Below are positions 31,409 to 42,712 of a stretch of DNA of 64,000 bases, one piece after another (positions within the stretch are counted from its first letter, which is position 1; each line of letters opens with the position of its first letter). A model generated the notes under the pieces. The model did not search any database, was not told the origin of the DNA, and saw nothing but the letters and a program-made list of their open reading frames with translations. Source of the stretch: Trissonchulus latispiculum (taxonomy: Eukaryota > Nematoda > Enoplea > Enoplida > Ironidae); NCBI GenBank assembly GCA_030248195.1, contig JASAND010015681.1, positions 28,531-92,530 of the forward strand, in the 5' to 3' direction. Made by a program: the position numbers and the translations under genes.

Positions 31409-32916
31409 TGTGGAGGCAAGGAATTTCGTAATGTTACCCACGGGATAAACTAAAACTGGAATTAGCTGTTTGAATCAAGTATTGGAGCTGAGATTGATTT
31501 TAATTGGTATTGGAGCTGGCTTTGATTTTAATTTTATCTGTTGAATCTGTACTACTGTTTCTGTATTAGCTGGATCTGTCATGTCTGTTGTGAATCTTTT
31601 GTGAATTGCTGTGTTTGTATTAGCTAAGTTGGTGGATGACAATTTTGGTTTTTTGGTGACGATTTGGTCTTGATTCCTTGTACGATTGTTTTTGGGTGAA
31701 ACTATTTTGGGTCTTTGTTGCTAAATGGATCTTTGTTAAGAATTGTGCAGTGGACCGAAAAGTTTAGATAAGATGCTATTCCTAAGAAATGATGGATTAT
31801 TTTGTTTGCTGAGTTTTACCAAAATTTGGGATCTTATCACAGCAGGGTCCTGAGTGGGGTTAATACGTTCAAGTTTGGGAATTTTCGGAGCCCCACTCAC
31901 CCCTTGAGCAAATATGCACGTCACATCTAAATGACGTTTCTCTTTACACTCAAAAACTCGCACGTGACATCAAAGAACTACAGAGGAGGCCGAAAGGCCC
32001 GCCTCTCGCACGTCACACACGCTTGATTGACAGGTCTTCCCCAAAACCCCAAAAATTCTCCAAATTGAAAAACCAGTCGTGGTTGTGCTGGCGAGTCGAG
32101 AGGTACGCTATTTTTCTGCTCTTGTTGGACTTGTTGGATCTTGACCGAGGGCCCTACTAGGGAGAGACCGGTCTTCACTCGGAGATTTGTGTAGGTCAGT
32201 CAGGACCTGTCTGTTTTTAACCTTTATTGGCCAGCCACGACTCCCGTCTATTTTTACCGATTAACGCTATCTGTGACTATTCGACCTTTCCTATTTTCCA
32301 TTTCCCCCGCCGGAGGACCTGTCCTTGGAATTGCACGACGCAACTGGACAAGGGATAACCAAGGTAACAGGAATCTGTAAGTTGGTGGTAACTAACGGTC
32401 TAAAAACGGAGAATTGTGAGACTTTAAATGAGACGTCAAAAACTGAGGGAATTTAACAAGAAGCTAGTTTAACTTTCATCTTGATCCACTACCATCGCTT
32501 GTATCTTTGATGTGTATTTACTGTGTAATTGTACCTTCTCTGTGTGTCTACCTAGATATTTGTAACCTTGTATTGGTAAAATTGTAGATAACTATATTCA
32601 TGTATAATTATAATTGTGACCACTTAATTAAACTAATAATTTAATTTAATTATTGCGTGAATCGGCTTTACCTGCGCTTGAGCGAGAAAGAGAGTAGGCA
32701 GATCGATACTTAGATCGCCAGAAAATAGGAAATAACTGTGAACCGATTATCTGGATTTAATGCTAGTTAGTCTCATAGTATGACCCCTGTGTATGCCCTT
32801 GAATGACCAGGGAATAGTAAGTGTAGAACAAGTATTCGACGTAGATTTTCCTGGATGTGTGTCTAATCTGTAGAGAAAAGAGAATAAAACGACCCCCAAA
32901 TAGCCTTTTCTTTACA
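31409..32916 (+). repeat. 3' LTR
   Basis: Matches 15291-16770 almost throughout. The main difference is a patch at about 31495-31570 with extra ttttaatt-rich sequence. AATAAA at 32883-32888 precedes the ACA end. Followed by the TATA target duplication at 32917-32920. Confidence 0.93.
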
Positions 32917-33047
32917 TATATTAACGTCCGTATTAACCAGTTGAAGTTTTGTTTTATGAGTAAACATTTAATATTGTACATATAGTCCTATTCACTATGG
33001 CGTCATTTTAGTACAGTACAGTTATGACAAATCTTGACTTTCTCTTA

Positions 33048-33589
33048 GGGCCTATTTCTTTAAAGATTAAAATGGTCGGATTAAACGGATTAAAAATCAG
33101 CCAGATTAAAATTTTAATTGCTGTTTCTTTAATGCTGGATTAAACGGATTAAAATTAACTCGTTTAATCCGACCATTTTAATGTGCGGACTAACCTAGTG
33201 GATTTTAATCCATTTAATCTGCCATTAAAGAAAGAGCGATTAAAAGTTTTAATCCGCCAAGTTTAATCCGCGTAACTGCAAGAGGGTTAAAAACTAGTTG
33301 AAAATGCAGACGACGGATTAAACGGATTAAAATTAATCTTTAAAGACACAGCGATTAAGCAGGTCGGATTAAAATTAACTCGTTGATTTTTTAATCCGAA
33401 GTGTGAATAAAGAAACAGGATTAGATTAAAATTTTAATCCTAGGTGCATTAAAGAAATAGGATTAAATTTAATCCGTTTAACTCGTTTAACTCACTGGAT
33501 TAAATTTTAATCCGTTTAATCCGAAGTGTTATTTCTTTAATGCGGATTAATTTTAATCTAATCCGTTTAATCTTTAAAGAAATAGGGCC
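33048..33589. mobile_element. Harbinger-type MITE, 542 bp, TTA duplication
   Basis: Ends gggcctatttctttaaag and ctttaaagaaatagggcc are inverted. TTA flanks both sides (33045-33047, 33590-33592). A 3-bp TWA duplication with GGG-starting ends fits PIF/Harbinger MITEs. The interior is made mostly of ggattaaa/tttaatcc motifs in both orientations, so the whole element can fold back on itself in many registers. Confidence 0.75.
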
Positions 33590-33639
33590 TTAGTGATGTT
33601 TTAGGCACTCAGTGTGGCCGTGATACTAGCATTGAAGTT

Positions 33640-34110
33640 GTTTCAGGCACTGACAGAAACTGATACTGAAACTGGTTTCAGGTTGTACAGGTTTCAGTTA
33701 CTGACACTCAAACTGTTTTGGGAGGAGACCTGAAACTGATACTGAAACTGAAACTGAAACTATTTTAGGCCGTCGATTGAAGCTGAAATTAGTTTCCACG
33801 TAAACCTAATACTCGGAATGAAGTTTCAGTCTGTCCTCAACACATGAAGACTAGACGGTTTGAAGCAGCTATTTCGTTAATATACCACAGTGGGAGTTGA
33901 AATAGCTGAATGTATGGCTTTATATTAATTTCTGAAGTCTATAACTTGAACTTTAGTTTAAAAGTATATACTGAAACTGAAACTCAGCCAGAAACTAAAA
34001 CTGTAACTGAAACTACTTTATGAAACAGAACCTGATACTATTTTCGTCCACCGACTAAACGTGGAACTGAAACTGAAACCAAAAAGTGTTACTAAAACAA
34101 CAATACTCCC
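33640..34110. repeat. Degenerate (TGAAAC)n hexamer repeat
   Basis: Interrupted ctgaaa/actgaa hexamers like those at 1640-1910. No gene is supported in it or in the flanking 34111-34807. Confidence 0.6.
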
Positions 34111-34807
34111 TAATCTTAGCTTGATGCTTTGATTTAAGTTGAACACGTAGTTTAGGTCCAACGGGATCCCGCTAGTGTTTGAGGCCGGCCCGCAGGCCAA
34201 CGACCTTCTCTCGCCGGTCGCGATGCAAATCAACAGTCAGAAATTTACAATTTAGAGCATTTCAGATTAAAATGAACTCCAAATCTGGTTCTTGTCTGGT
34301 TTGTGCAATCAGTGTACACGTACAACCTGAGTTGGTTGCGGGCCGCAGGTACCGTCAGCGATTAAAGCACGCTTTCAGCGACTCATATATACTTGTGAAC
34401 CAATAAAAATAAATGTTTGCGTGACTATGATACTGTAAGATTTTCGGTTTTCTTATTGAACACAGTTCCTGAGTTTGCAAGGTTAGAGACGTTTGCTTTA
34501 TAAACCTAGAAATGTATTAAATTAGTTGAATCTAGTTGAATGAGTTTTCACAAATACTTATTTAGTTTTAATAATAATCTGTTGCCAGATTGTGAATAAA
34601 AGTGTTCTTGTTTATGATTAAAAATAGGTCACTACGAACTAAAGCCAATATGCAGCGCTTCTACGAGGGCTGGTGGACCTAGAAGAAACCGTGGACAAGC
34701 CCGAACGGGAGGCGCCAGGCACCCTCGTACCCACGAAATTACGACCTTAGGAGAGAGAAGGGAAGAGGGAGGTTCAGCTTTTCACTCACCATTGAAAGTA
34801 AAAAAAA

Positions 34808-34880
34808 TGGCCCAGACGGGATTCGAACCACGGCCCTTTTGTTCCCGGACAGACGTGCTAACCCACTACACGACAGGGTC
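34808..34880 (-). tRNA. tRNA-like sequence, probably a decayed tRNA or SINE head
   Basis: On the minus strand: a 73-base unit with a box A-like gtagtgggttagcac, a foldable D arm (gtgt/gcac), a box B core gttcgaatc, five of seven acceptor pairs, and a T-run terminator directly after it (34800-34807 on the complementary strand). The T stem and anticodon stem pair poorly and no clear anticodon can be assigned, so a functional tRNA is unlikely. Confidence 0.4.
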
Positions 34881-34995
34881 ATCAGCTGAACTACCACATC
34901 AGGCTTATCAATCTTTCCTATGAGTACTTCCCTTACAAATATAGGCACAGGAACAGCGACAAGTAACCAGGAACGGGACATGAGCAGAAACAAAA

Positions 34996-35530
34996 TAGTG
35001 GTCTGCTTTTCAGAAAAAGAGCGGAAGCCTAATTTTAGGAATAGGAGCAAAAACTGGGTTCAAGAGCAGGATCGGAGCCCTATTTTCGCGAACCGGAAGG
35101 AAATCCATTTTCAGGAGCAGGACCGAAAACAGAGGTTTGTTTGCAGCAACCACAATTAATTTCAGTGGCAGGAACGAGAGTCTAATTTCAAATTCGCGGG
35201 GCGAAAAAATTTTGCGAGTATCTTGCGGACATCACTTGTCTGCGGGCCGCGGGGCGAGGCGGTTACCCGTTCTGCGAGCCGCGGGCTGGGACGGGTAGCA
35301 AACATCCGACCCGTGACCAACTCTACGCAGGCAGACAAGTGATGTCCGCAAGATACTAGCAAAATTTATTCGCCCCGGCGAATTTGAAATTAGACTTTCG
35401 TTCCTGCTACTGAAAATGGATTTCCTTCCGGTTCGGGAAAATAGGGCTCCGATCCTGCTCTTGAACCCAGTTTTTGCTCCTATTCCTAAAATTAGGCTTC
35501 CGCTCTTTTTCTAAAAAGCAGACCACTAAC
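34996..35530. repeat. Large inverted repeat (foldback)
   Basis: The arm from 34996 (tagtggtctgctttt...) matches the reverse complement of the arm ending at 35530, for over 200 bp. A GC-rich centre (35235-35335) itself folds (atcacttgtctgcgggcc region versus ggcagacaagtgat). The left arm has about 50 extra bases (around 35125-35165) that the right arm lacks. Confidence 0.75.
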
Positions 35531-36309
35531 ATATTTTCAGCAAAATCGGATTCCCTTGGTCCTCCTAAATATTGGAAAAGTGATATTTTACAGTTTCAGC
35601 TCTGTTATGTTATCCAAAAGTCCTGTGCTTGTGTGTTTTGTACTACTGCTTAAATGTGTTCTTTTGCCCAGTGCTTCTGCAATATAGTTGTAGAACTCTT
35701 AGTTGCTAGAGTTGCAAAGTTTCAACACTAAAAACATGAACAATTTTGGTCAATTTCAACTAATTAATACTAACAGATCACAGCAAAATTAAATAGAAAA
35801 ATGAATGTTTAATAATATTCAATAGCGATTTCTCATTTGAATTGAAATGATTGCCCTTAGAATCACAGTGGGGATAACAATTGATCCTGTTCCGTAATTC
35901 TTATGAGCATTAACAGTTGCAGCTAAGTTTGCGTAACATTTGGCTAGATGTCATTTCATAAAGTCTCAATAAAGTCATAAAGTTTCAAATTTTTTAAAGT
36001 TGGCAGTGATTTTCATGGCAAAATTAGCGCTTTAATTAACCCATTTTTGAGAAAAATGAGCTTTCTGTTAGTTGTAATTTGTCCCGTTGATTCGGCTTTC
36101 ATGTTGCCAGCTCTCATACATACTTCAAATTTGCATTCATAAAGTGGAGTTAAATAACTTAAGATATTAATTTTATGGAGTTATATTAGAAAAATGTTGT
36201 TGTACGCAGAGTTGCGTACAACTACATTTTTCTAATATAACTCCCTAAAATTAATCTTAGCTGTCATAATAGCTGCACCGCAAACTGCTCCAGGCCGGTG
36301 AAATAACGG
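35531..36309. other. No gene; short perfect hairpin at 36160-36259
   Basis: AT-rich. The segment 36160-36259 is a near-perfect palindrome around tgtacgcagagttgcgtaca, with arms of about 45 bp (ttatattagaaaaatg and its complement). No coding sequence was recognised. Confidence 0.6.
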
Positions 36310-36425
36310 CAGGCCTCTGACATAGAGCTGGGGCCGGTTCCAATTTTCGAAACCGGTTCCGGTTCCGGTTCTAGGGTACCGGTTCCGGTTCCGGTTCCGG
36401 TTCTGGCTTCCGGTTCCCGGTTCCA
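36310..36425. repeat. (GGTTCC)n minisatellite, left
   Basis: Tandem ggttcc hexamers preceded by agagctggggccggttcc. The reverse complement of this whole module, including the agctctactctgac edge, lies at 38985-39115. Confidence 0.75.
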
Positions 36426-37998
36426 AGTACAAAATTTGTAGTGATAATTTTCTTTGTTATTTAACATTTGTTGTAGGCCCCTATAGGGCTTATACAATCA
36501 AAATGAAGAAGCAATCGTATAAATCAATTGGATTAGGATTAAGCATATCAAGCAACTGGACAACAGTTTTTCTTAATGTTTTGAATTAATTTTGATTTGT
36601 TACTGTAGAACATTTTTGGACATCTTGTAACCTACCATACCCAACATTGAAACTTTTAATATTTACTTTTGCCATAAGATACAAAATTGTTTCGCCAGTT
36701 GACTGTTCAGTGGTACTGTGTATCAAAATGTTTATGATACCTGTATGGTATAACCCGAAATTATGGATTTAAAAAATGAACAAACAGCGCGGTATACCAA
36801 GAGCGCCTACCAACCCAAAGAAATCTTAAAAGCAGGAAAACATTTCAAAAAATTATTAGAATTGCTGAAAGCTTAATTTTAAATTTCTTTTAAAAACTAC
36901 AGTCGCTTCCGAAGGATGTTTCCAGAAATTTTTTTATGTAGTTAAGATATTTGAAAGAAAGGAAATATTAAAATTTAATTTAGTGCTCTTTCACACAGAC
37001 ACACAGGTATTTAGTTCCTAACAACAGATTAGTTATGCCGACGTCTCTTCTATTTATGCACCTTCACTTACGAATTTTGTGCCAGAAGCCAAAGTTCCTG
37101 AAAAATAGGAAAAGGGGTACTAGCAGCTTTCAAATGTTTCTGATCCTGCAAAATTTAAATTGTTCTTCGGAGATAATGTTGACTCCAGCTTATATCCAAA
37201 GAATATATAATTGAAGGCGTTTTAAAAGAAGCTGCGTTTTGGAAGCAAAAGTAACGAAATTAATTAAAATAAAACTATTACAAACTTATATTCGTTCGAA
37301 TGTTCTCACCAAAACTTACAACTTTGCTCTTCAAAGTATTCTTCGATTCCTTGGAAAGGAAAATAAGGAAAATTGGATTTCACAGCTTGTTTGATTTTGG
37401 TTTGGTTTGGTTATCGAGTTTGGTCTCTCTGCTCTGCAGCATCTCTGCCTAAGCACAGCAACGAAGATACAAAATTTTGAACATTGCGGCAAGATTCTTA
37501 TGAACACACTACACGGATTCCTCTCAACTCATTCCAGCAATTAAAAAGCGTCTTTACGCACACATTTTTGAGAAAACTGTTCAGAGAAATTTTTAAGTTT
37601 TGTGTTTGGTAAATTTTGTTCGGGAGAAATATATGCGTCCAAGCTTGAAGCTTTTGGCGAAATTCGGACAAAGTTTACATTTTTTCAAAATATTGAGCTT
37701 TTTTGTTCATTAAGCAATTTCAGAACAAATAGCCCTCGGTAAGCGCTTTTTGTAGCGTTAGCTGTGATCGCTTTTCCTTAGCTTCCCACACGTCGAGAAA
37801 TCAATCCCTTTAAAATTTGTTTTCGTGTTATCGCATGTCCAAGTCGGACATTTGATGTGACACTGCCGTACTCTGCAAACTTGTAGTAACTTTAAAATTA
37901 TTAAATTTAAGCAAGCTTTAACATGATTTAAAAATTATCGAAGTCCAAAAATTGAATAAATTTACTGTCGTTCAAAGTTTGCTGCACGTAACTACCAT
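36426..37998. other. No gene; diverged dispersed repeat at 37420-37990
   Basis: Between 37420 and 37990 the sequence is alignable by eye with 7220-7780. Shared landmarks include gcacagcaacgaa, aaatagccctcgg and tcaaagtttgctgca. It is a third, older relative of the TTAA element family, without intact ends. The rest (36426-37419) is AT-rich with nothing recognised. Confidence 0.5.
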
Positions 37999-38616
37999 CA
38001 AGAGTTAATAATAGCAAGAGTACGACACCGTACCCTTGCTAGTGTAATTGGCCTGTCATATGCTCGGAACATTAAGGCCGAAATCTCGGGGGGTCACGGT
38101 TAACACAGTTAACCATGTGTTTATATGCGTTTGAACTAAAATGAATCTGATTGGCTAATCCCCCACCTTATGTCAAAATTACGTGTATAAGGTGACCCCC
38201 CCCCGAGATCTCGGGGGGGCTCAGCTTAACGTTGTTAAGCGTGTGTTTATACGCGTTTGAACTGAAATGCATTTGATTGGTTACTTAGCTATCGTAGCCC
38301 TCACCAGTGCATTTCAATAGCAGCAGCTAAGCAGCCAATCAAATGCATTTCAGTTCAAACGCATATAAACACACGCTTAACAACGTTTGACCCCCCCCCG
38401 AGATCTCGGGGGGGTCACCTTATACACGTAATTTTGACATAAGGTGGGGGATTAGCCAATCAGATTCATTTTAGTTCAAACGTATATAAACACATGGTTA
38501 ACTGTGTTAACCGTGACCCCCCCCCCCGAGATTTCGGCCTTAATGTTCCGAACATCTGACAGGCCAATTACACTAGGAAGAATCCCGTGTCATACTCTTC
38601 CTATCATCTACTCTTG
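37999..38616. mobile_element. Foldback element, CAAGAG family, nested palindromes, 618 bp
   Basis: Ends caagagttaataata and ctcttg belong to the same terminal family as 9538-10495. CTACCAT is directly repeated at 37992-37998 and 38617-38623. Each arm contains two paralogous subunits (aaccatgtgtttatatgcg and aagcgtgtgtttatacgcg types) separated by a cccccccgagatctcggggg palindrome, so the element is a palindrome of repeated modules. No coding capacity. Confidence 0.8.
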
Positions 38617-38984
38617 CTACCATCAATATCAATACATTTTGGTCATTCTAGATTCAGTTTAGCTTGAGTCGAAATCCTGCAACAAATACAAAAATCTTCC
38701 GTATAAATATTAAAGCAATTAACTAAGTGAGAATAAACAAATATTCGCTCATCGAGCTATTCGTTAAGTATTCTTGAAATGTAAACAACTATTCGAATAT
38801 TGGTATGTAACAATCGCCGATTTCGAATTATAAAATTCGCTAATGATTCTACATTCGTGCCAACGCAGTTCCAGCTTCAGCTTCAGAGACAACAGACTCA
38901 TGAATCAGAATCCAATGCTGCTGGCCCAAAATCCAACTATTCCAAATTTGACATTTTGGAAAAATTTTAGTTCAAGCTCAATTT

Positions 38985-39115
38985 TTGAGCCTGGAACCGG
39001 CCGGTTCCAAATTCTACCGGTTCCGGTTCCGGTTCCGGTTCTAAAAATCCTTCCGGTTCGGTTCCGGTTCCGGTTCCAACCGGTTCTAGTGGAACCGGCC
39101 CCAGCTCTACTCTGA
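38985..39115. repeat. (GGAACC/GGTTCC)n minisatellite, right
   Basis: Hexamer array with edge ggaaccggccccagctctac, the reverse complement of the left edge of the array at 36310. The two arrays face each other across 2.5 kb. Confidence 0.75.
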
Positions 39116-39868
39116 CACTATGTAGATACAGCTTGCTATTTGGACGACGTTCCTAATTTTATATACACCAACACTCGCTTTCCATAAATTCCCATCATTC
39201 CAAGTTTCTTACTTTAGCACACTCTAAAGAGCAGAGAAAGCTCCAATTCGTTCATTCATTCTTTCTCGGATTTGGATAAATTTCTAAACTACGAGATATC
39301 TCTTGCTAAGGGATGTACTCAATATTCAATCCGCATATGCGTTTTATTTGATACGGTTTTGTAGACAGCGTATATACGCTTTATCCAAGCTGAAAATGCG
39401 TTTTCTTTGGCTGTTTCAGTCTGGGCTACTTTTTGCGCTCTACAAAAACTAGCTTGTGCTGAATAAAAAGTTAGTCTGCAACAAACAGTCACTAAACGTT
39501 CAGCTGAGCTGTGTTGATATTGGTGTAGCAAGAATAAATTTGGGCACTGCTTATTTTTTAAAATAAAGCCACAACTGAAAGTAGCTGAAGTTGTAAAACT
39601 GCTTGTGATCACAAATAATTATGTTATACTGATTTTATCTATCTTACCTGGTTACTAAATTCTTTAGTTTAATCTAATTTGCTTAAGTTTTAAATTAATT
39701 TCACTTCGGTTCAATTAATTTTTCTGCCTTTGAAATTCTGCTTTTTATTTTTTCCAGTTTTAAATTTTAAAGCGTTGGATACAGTTTTTATCAGTCCTAA
39801 TTTTACTTATTTTATATACTTGTTATTTTAGTTCCTTTGTTTGCGGATTAAATTCATCTTTTATTGTT

Positions 39869-40138
39869 ATGAGTACTCAAAAAGTCGCTGTGATTATCTA
39901 TACGAGTGACAATCAAAGCGAATCTGAGCCAGTATGGGTAGATAAGGTATCGACTAAAAATTTTGTAAAGCCTAACGAGATGGACTTGCATCGCCATACT
40001 GACATCTATTTTATGGGATCAGTTTACTCTGTTCATGTTTGGAAGATATTCGACAATCATACATTCACAGAGAAGGCTGACAAGCTGGTTGATGACTTGG
40101 TGCGGAGATTCCAGTCATTGAGATCTTCACGGATTAAT
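39869..40138 (+). CDS. BEN-like gene, exon 1
   Basis: Ninety codons from an ATG (context gttATGa) to the donor AAT|GTAAGC, ending on a codon boundary (phase 0). The peptide K-V-A-V-I-I-Y-T-S-D...V-W-V-D-K-V resembles the small N-terminal fold often seen ahead of BEN domains. Unspliced, the frame stops two codons later. The acceptor at 42712 (ttctatgtttag) is also phase 0. The joined product would have 501 residues. The 2574-bp intron contains the oppositely oriented transposase gene. Confidence 0.65.
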
Positions 40139-40333
40139 GTAAGCTAGATGTGTTTTAGTGTTTATAGCAAAGTTGTGATTGGCTTAACCTCTCTACCAGA
40201 GCTCGCGGATGCTTTTCACATTTTCATGTTGTGATTTACTGACAACAAAAACTAGAAATTAAATTTAGAAACAGTTCTTAAGAGAGATCAGGCCAGTCAA
40301 ACTCACACACAAGCAAAATTAAACGAACAAAAA

Positions 40334-41451
40334 CTAATGCATTAAGAGCAAATGTCGGCGTCTATCCGTCACAGAGGTATACATATATTTGCACCCTTGA
40401 CAAAACCCAAACAAATCCTTTGGCCCGGGATTAGAATCAAAGTTTGGTCCGTTTAAAATTTCCTTTAAAGTTTTGTAATGCTGATGACCACCGGGCAAGG
40501 AGCTGTAATCAGGCACGGGAATTTGACCGTCAAATCTTTCCAGAAACTTCATCAGTTTTGTTGATTTTATGGGGAGTTTAGAACAACTGCAAGATTCAGC
40601 TTGACATTTGACAATTTCAAGCTTGTAAGCAGATCTGTTGCAATGCTGTAGGTAAAATTTCAATTCGTTCACAAGTTCGCTTTCTTTGTTGATTGTGGTT
40701 TTCGACAAAGTTTTCAAAACGCTGTGAATTTTTTCGTACTCGTCGTCTGTAATCTCGTCGTCTTTTTCTGATTGACAGGGGATAAATTTCACATTTGTTT
40801 CAAATCCGTCGAAAGTATCAGTTCGAAAATACTTGGCACAAATATCACAGGCATTATCAAATACCTGTTTCGTTTTCATTTCCTTTTCAGTGTCAGAGCA
40901 CTTTTGGTCCCAGGGGGCTGATTTTTCACCTGGGAGACAGATTGGCAATACTACATTGGATAGGCGCTTTGAAAGGGAAGCCCACCTTCGCTCGATCGGG
41001 TTGTATTTCGAGTGACCCGGGCAGTAGGTCGTAATTATCAAGCAATCGAGATTCAATTTGAACCAAAGGCGACCCCAAATAAGAATATTGGTCAGAGATT
41101 TAATTGACCAGTCTGGTCCACCATCACATACTATGAACACCGACCCTTTTCCGCTCCACAACAAAATTTGGGGAAGAAAGTCCAAAAGTTCGTTGAGGTG
41201 CCGAGCTGATGTTGTTTTATGATATCGCTGAGCTGATAAGTATAAATGAAGGGGACCGCTCCGAGATACTTTCACGCGCTCACGGGCATTTTTATCAAAG
41301 TAGGAATTATTCCTGAATGTTCTCCCAGTGACGTAGGATTCAGAGAATGACCTTTGTCGTGGCTTGACATTGACCGAGCTGGTATCAACAGACCTGCTTC
41401 GACTCCGTCTGTTTGTCAATATCATGTAGCCCGATGGATTTAGTTTTGCAT
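40334..41451 (-). CDS. DDE transposase, exon 2
   Basis: Follows acceptor gcatgtttag. With the phase-1 donor of exon 1 it reads straight into the open frame. Contains the second catalytic Asp in V-C-D-G-G-P-D-W and the Glu in S-K-Y-N-P-I-E-R-R-W, preceded by Y-C-P-G-H. This spacing and wording fit ISAzo13/Rhodopirellula-type and Zator transposases, and more distantly Tc1/IS630. The C terminus adds a C2H2 zinc finger (C-Q-G-C...H-L-L-L-M-H) at the very end, an eukaryotic addition. The Met at 41425 is internal and not the true start. The gene lies antisense within the intron of the BEN-like gene. Confidence 0.8.
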
Positions 41452-41691
41452 CTAAACATGCTCAGTTTTCAATTAAATTTAAATTTATTTTATTTGAATT
41501 TGTAAACTTAAATTTAAATTTTAAAAGCGTTAAACAGCAGGTTGTCAACACAGAAAGCAAAATTAACTTCCAACCAATGTTTGAAAAGTTTTTTAATTCA
41601 CTAATTTCACAAAATTCACTAAGTTTGCAAATGCGCAAAGTTTATTCGGGACCAAAGTTCGAAAAATTTTAATGCTAAACATAAAACCTAC

Positions 41692-42367
41692 TTGCAATAG
41701 GAAACGTATGATCAGGGTCGTTGGGGGCCTGATCTGTGAGGTGCATGCCCCTTGGCCTGTAGTACTGACTGACAGCAGGAGTGCCAACATTGATCTTATT
41801 CTTGTTGTCGGCACTTATTACTATCACTTCATCAAAAAACAAAAATCCCAGCTCAAGAATAGTGCCAACTTGGCTGGCAGAATATTGAAAATCATCGTTT
41901 TCGTTTACAATAAAGTCATTACGTCGTGCAGGGCGTTTAAAGGAAATCAAATTTTTATAAAGTTTTGACGCCGTTCTTTGTAAATGAGGAGCACTACCAA
42001 GGCGCCTACAAGTGTCGCGGCTAACCTTGGCATTAGGATAGAGTTTCCTCAACTCGCGGTTCACTGTAGAGCATAGTTCTTTTACTGTAACGCCACTGTA
42101 GTAAGATATGTCGTCGCGCCTTCGCTCATGAGCTCCAGCAACTCCAGACGCCAAAGATTGTTGAACGATGCTTAGCATTTCGGGCATCTGTTCATGCTTG
42201 CTAGGTCTCCCTTTCCTACGCTTAGAAGGCAAAGGCTGCGGCATTTGCTCTGTTTCGTCATTAAAAACCCAGTCAAGTTCGGAGTCACTCGAATCATACG
42301 ACTCATAAAACTTCTTCAGATCTGCATTTAAATCAGACATATAGGACAGATATTCTTTGCTGTACAA
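41692..42367 (-). CDS. DDE transposase, exon 1
   Basis: Starts at an ATG (42367) and runs 225 codons plus one base to the donor GCAA|GTAGGT. Together with exon 2 it gives 597 residues. Features: an acidic N terminus; a basic R-R-K-G-R-P-S-K patch that may bind DNA; helical V-S-R-D-T-C-R-R-L; and the first catalytic Asp in V-I-S-A-D-N-K-N-K-I. The 240-bp intron (41452-41691) is AT-rich. Without splicing the frame ends seven codons after the donor. No disabling mutation is seen. Confidence 0.78.
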
Positions 42368-42712
42368 ATTGTAAAAGCAGTAACTTGAGTAAAACTGAAA
42401 TAAATAAAAATAAATCTTAATAGTCTCTATGTTTAAAAACTTAAATGGTTGAATTAAACGGATTTCATTAAATTATATTAAATCATAAAACTAAATTGAA
42501 ATCATTGAATTGAATAAAACGGATAAGATTAACTCGCTTTTACTGAAAGGAGGCTTTAAGGTTAAACCCCGGATCTGGAATTCACCCCCTTAATGTTTAA
42601 AGAATAGCCGTTTTCGCACCAGTAATCTAAATTTGTGGATCTTTAAGATTCGGCGTGTCGGATGCAATCAACTTAAAAACTACGAATCTCAAAATTGTGT
42701 TTCTATGTTTAG

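Larger units (their letters stand above)
15291..32916 (+). mobile_element. Full-length LTR retroelement, 17.6 kb, Gag-Env-Pol order
   Basis: Two LTRs of 1480 bp (15291-16770) and 1508 bp (31409-32916) start with TGTG and end with ACA. They flank one 3273-codon polyprotein frame, an overlapping -1 frame and at least two accessory ORFs. The host duplication is TATA (15287-15290 and 32917-32920). Integrase and RT place it with Ty3/gypsy-type elements: YIDD box, DX35E, HHCC finger and GPY/F motif. Low LTR divergence and the uninterrupted main frame suggest recent insertion and possible competence. The oddities are Env between Gag and protease, two retropepsin domains, a C-terminal OTU domain, and two paralogous ORFs downstream of pol. 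Domain calls follow from motifs; the arrangement is read directly from the sequence. Confidence 0.93.
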
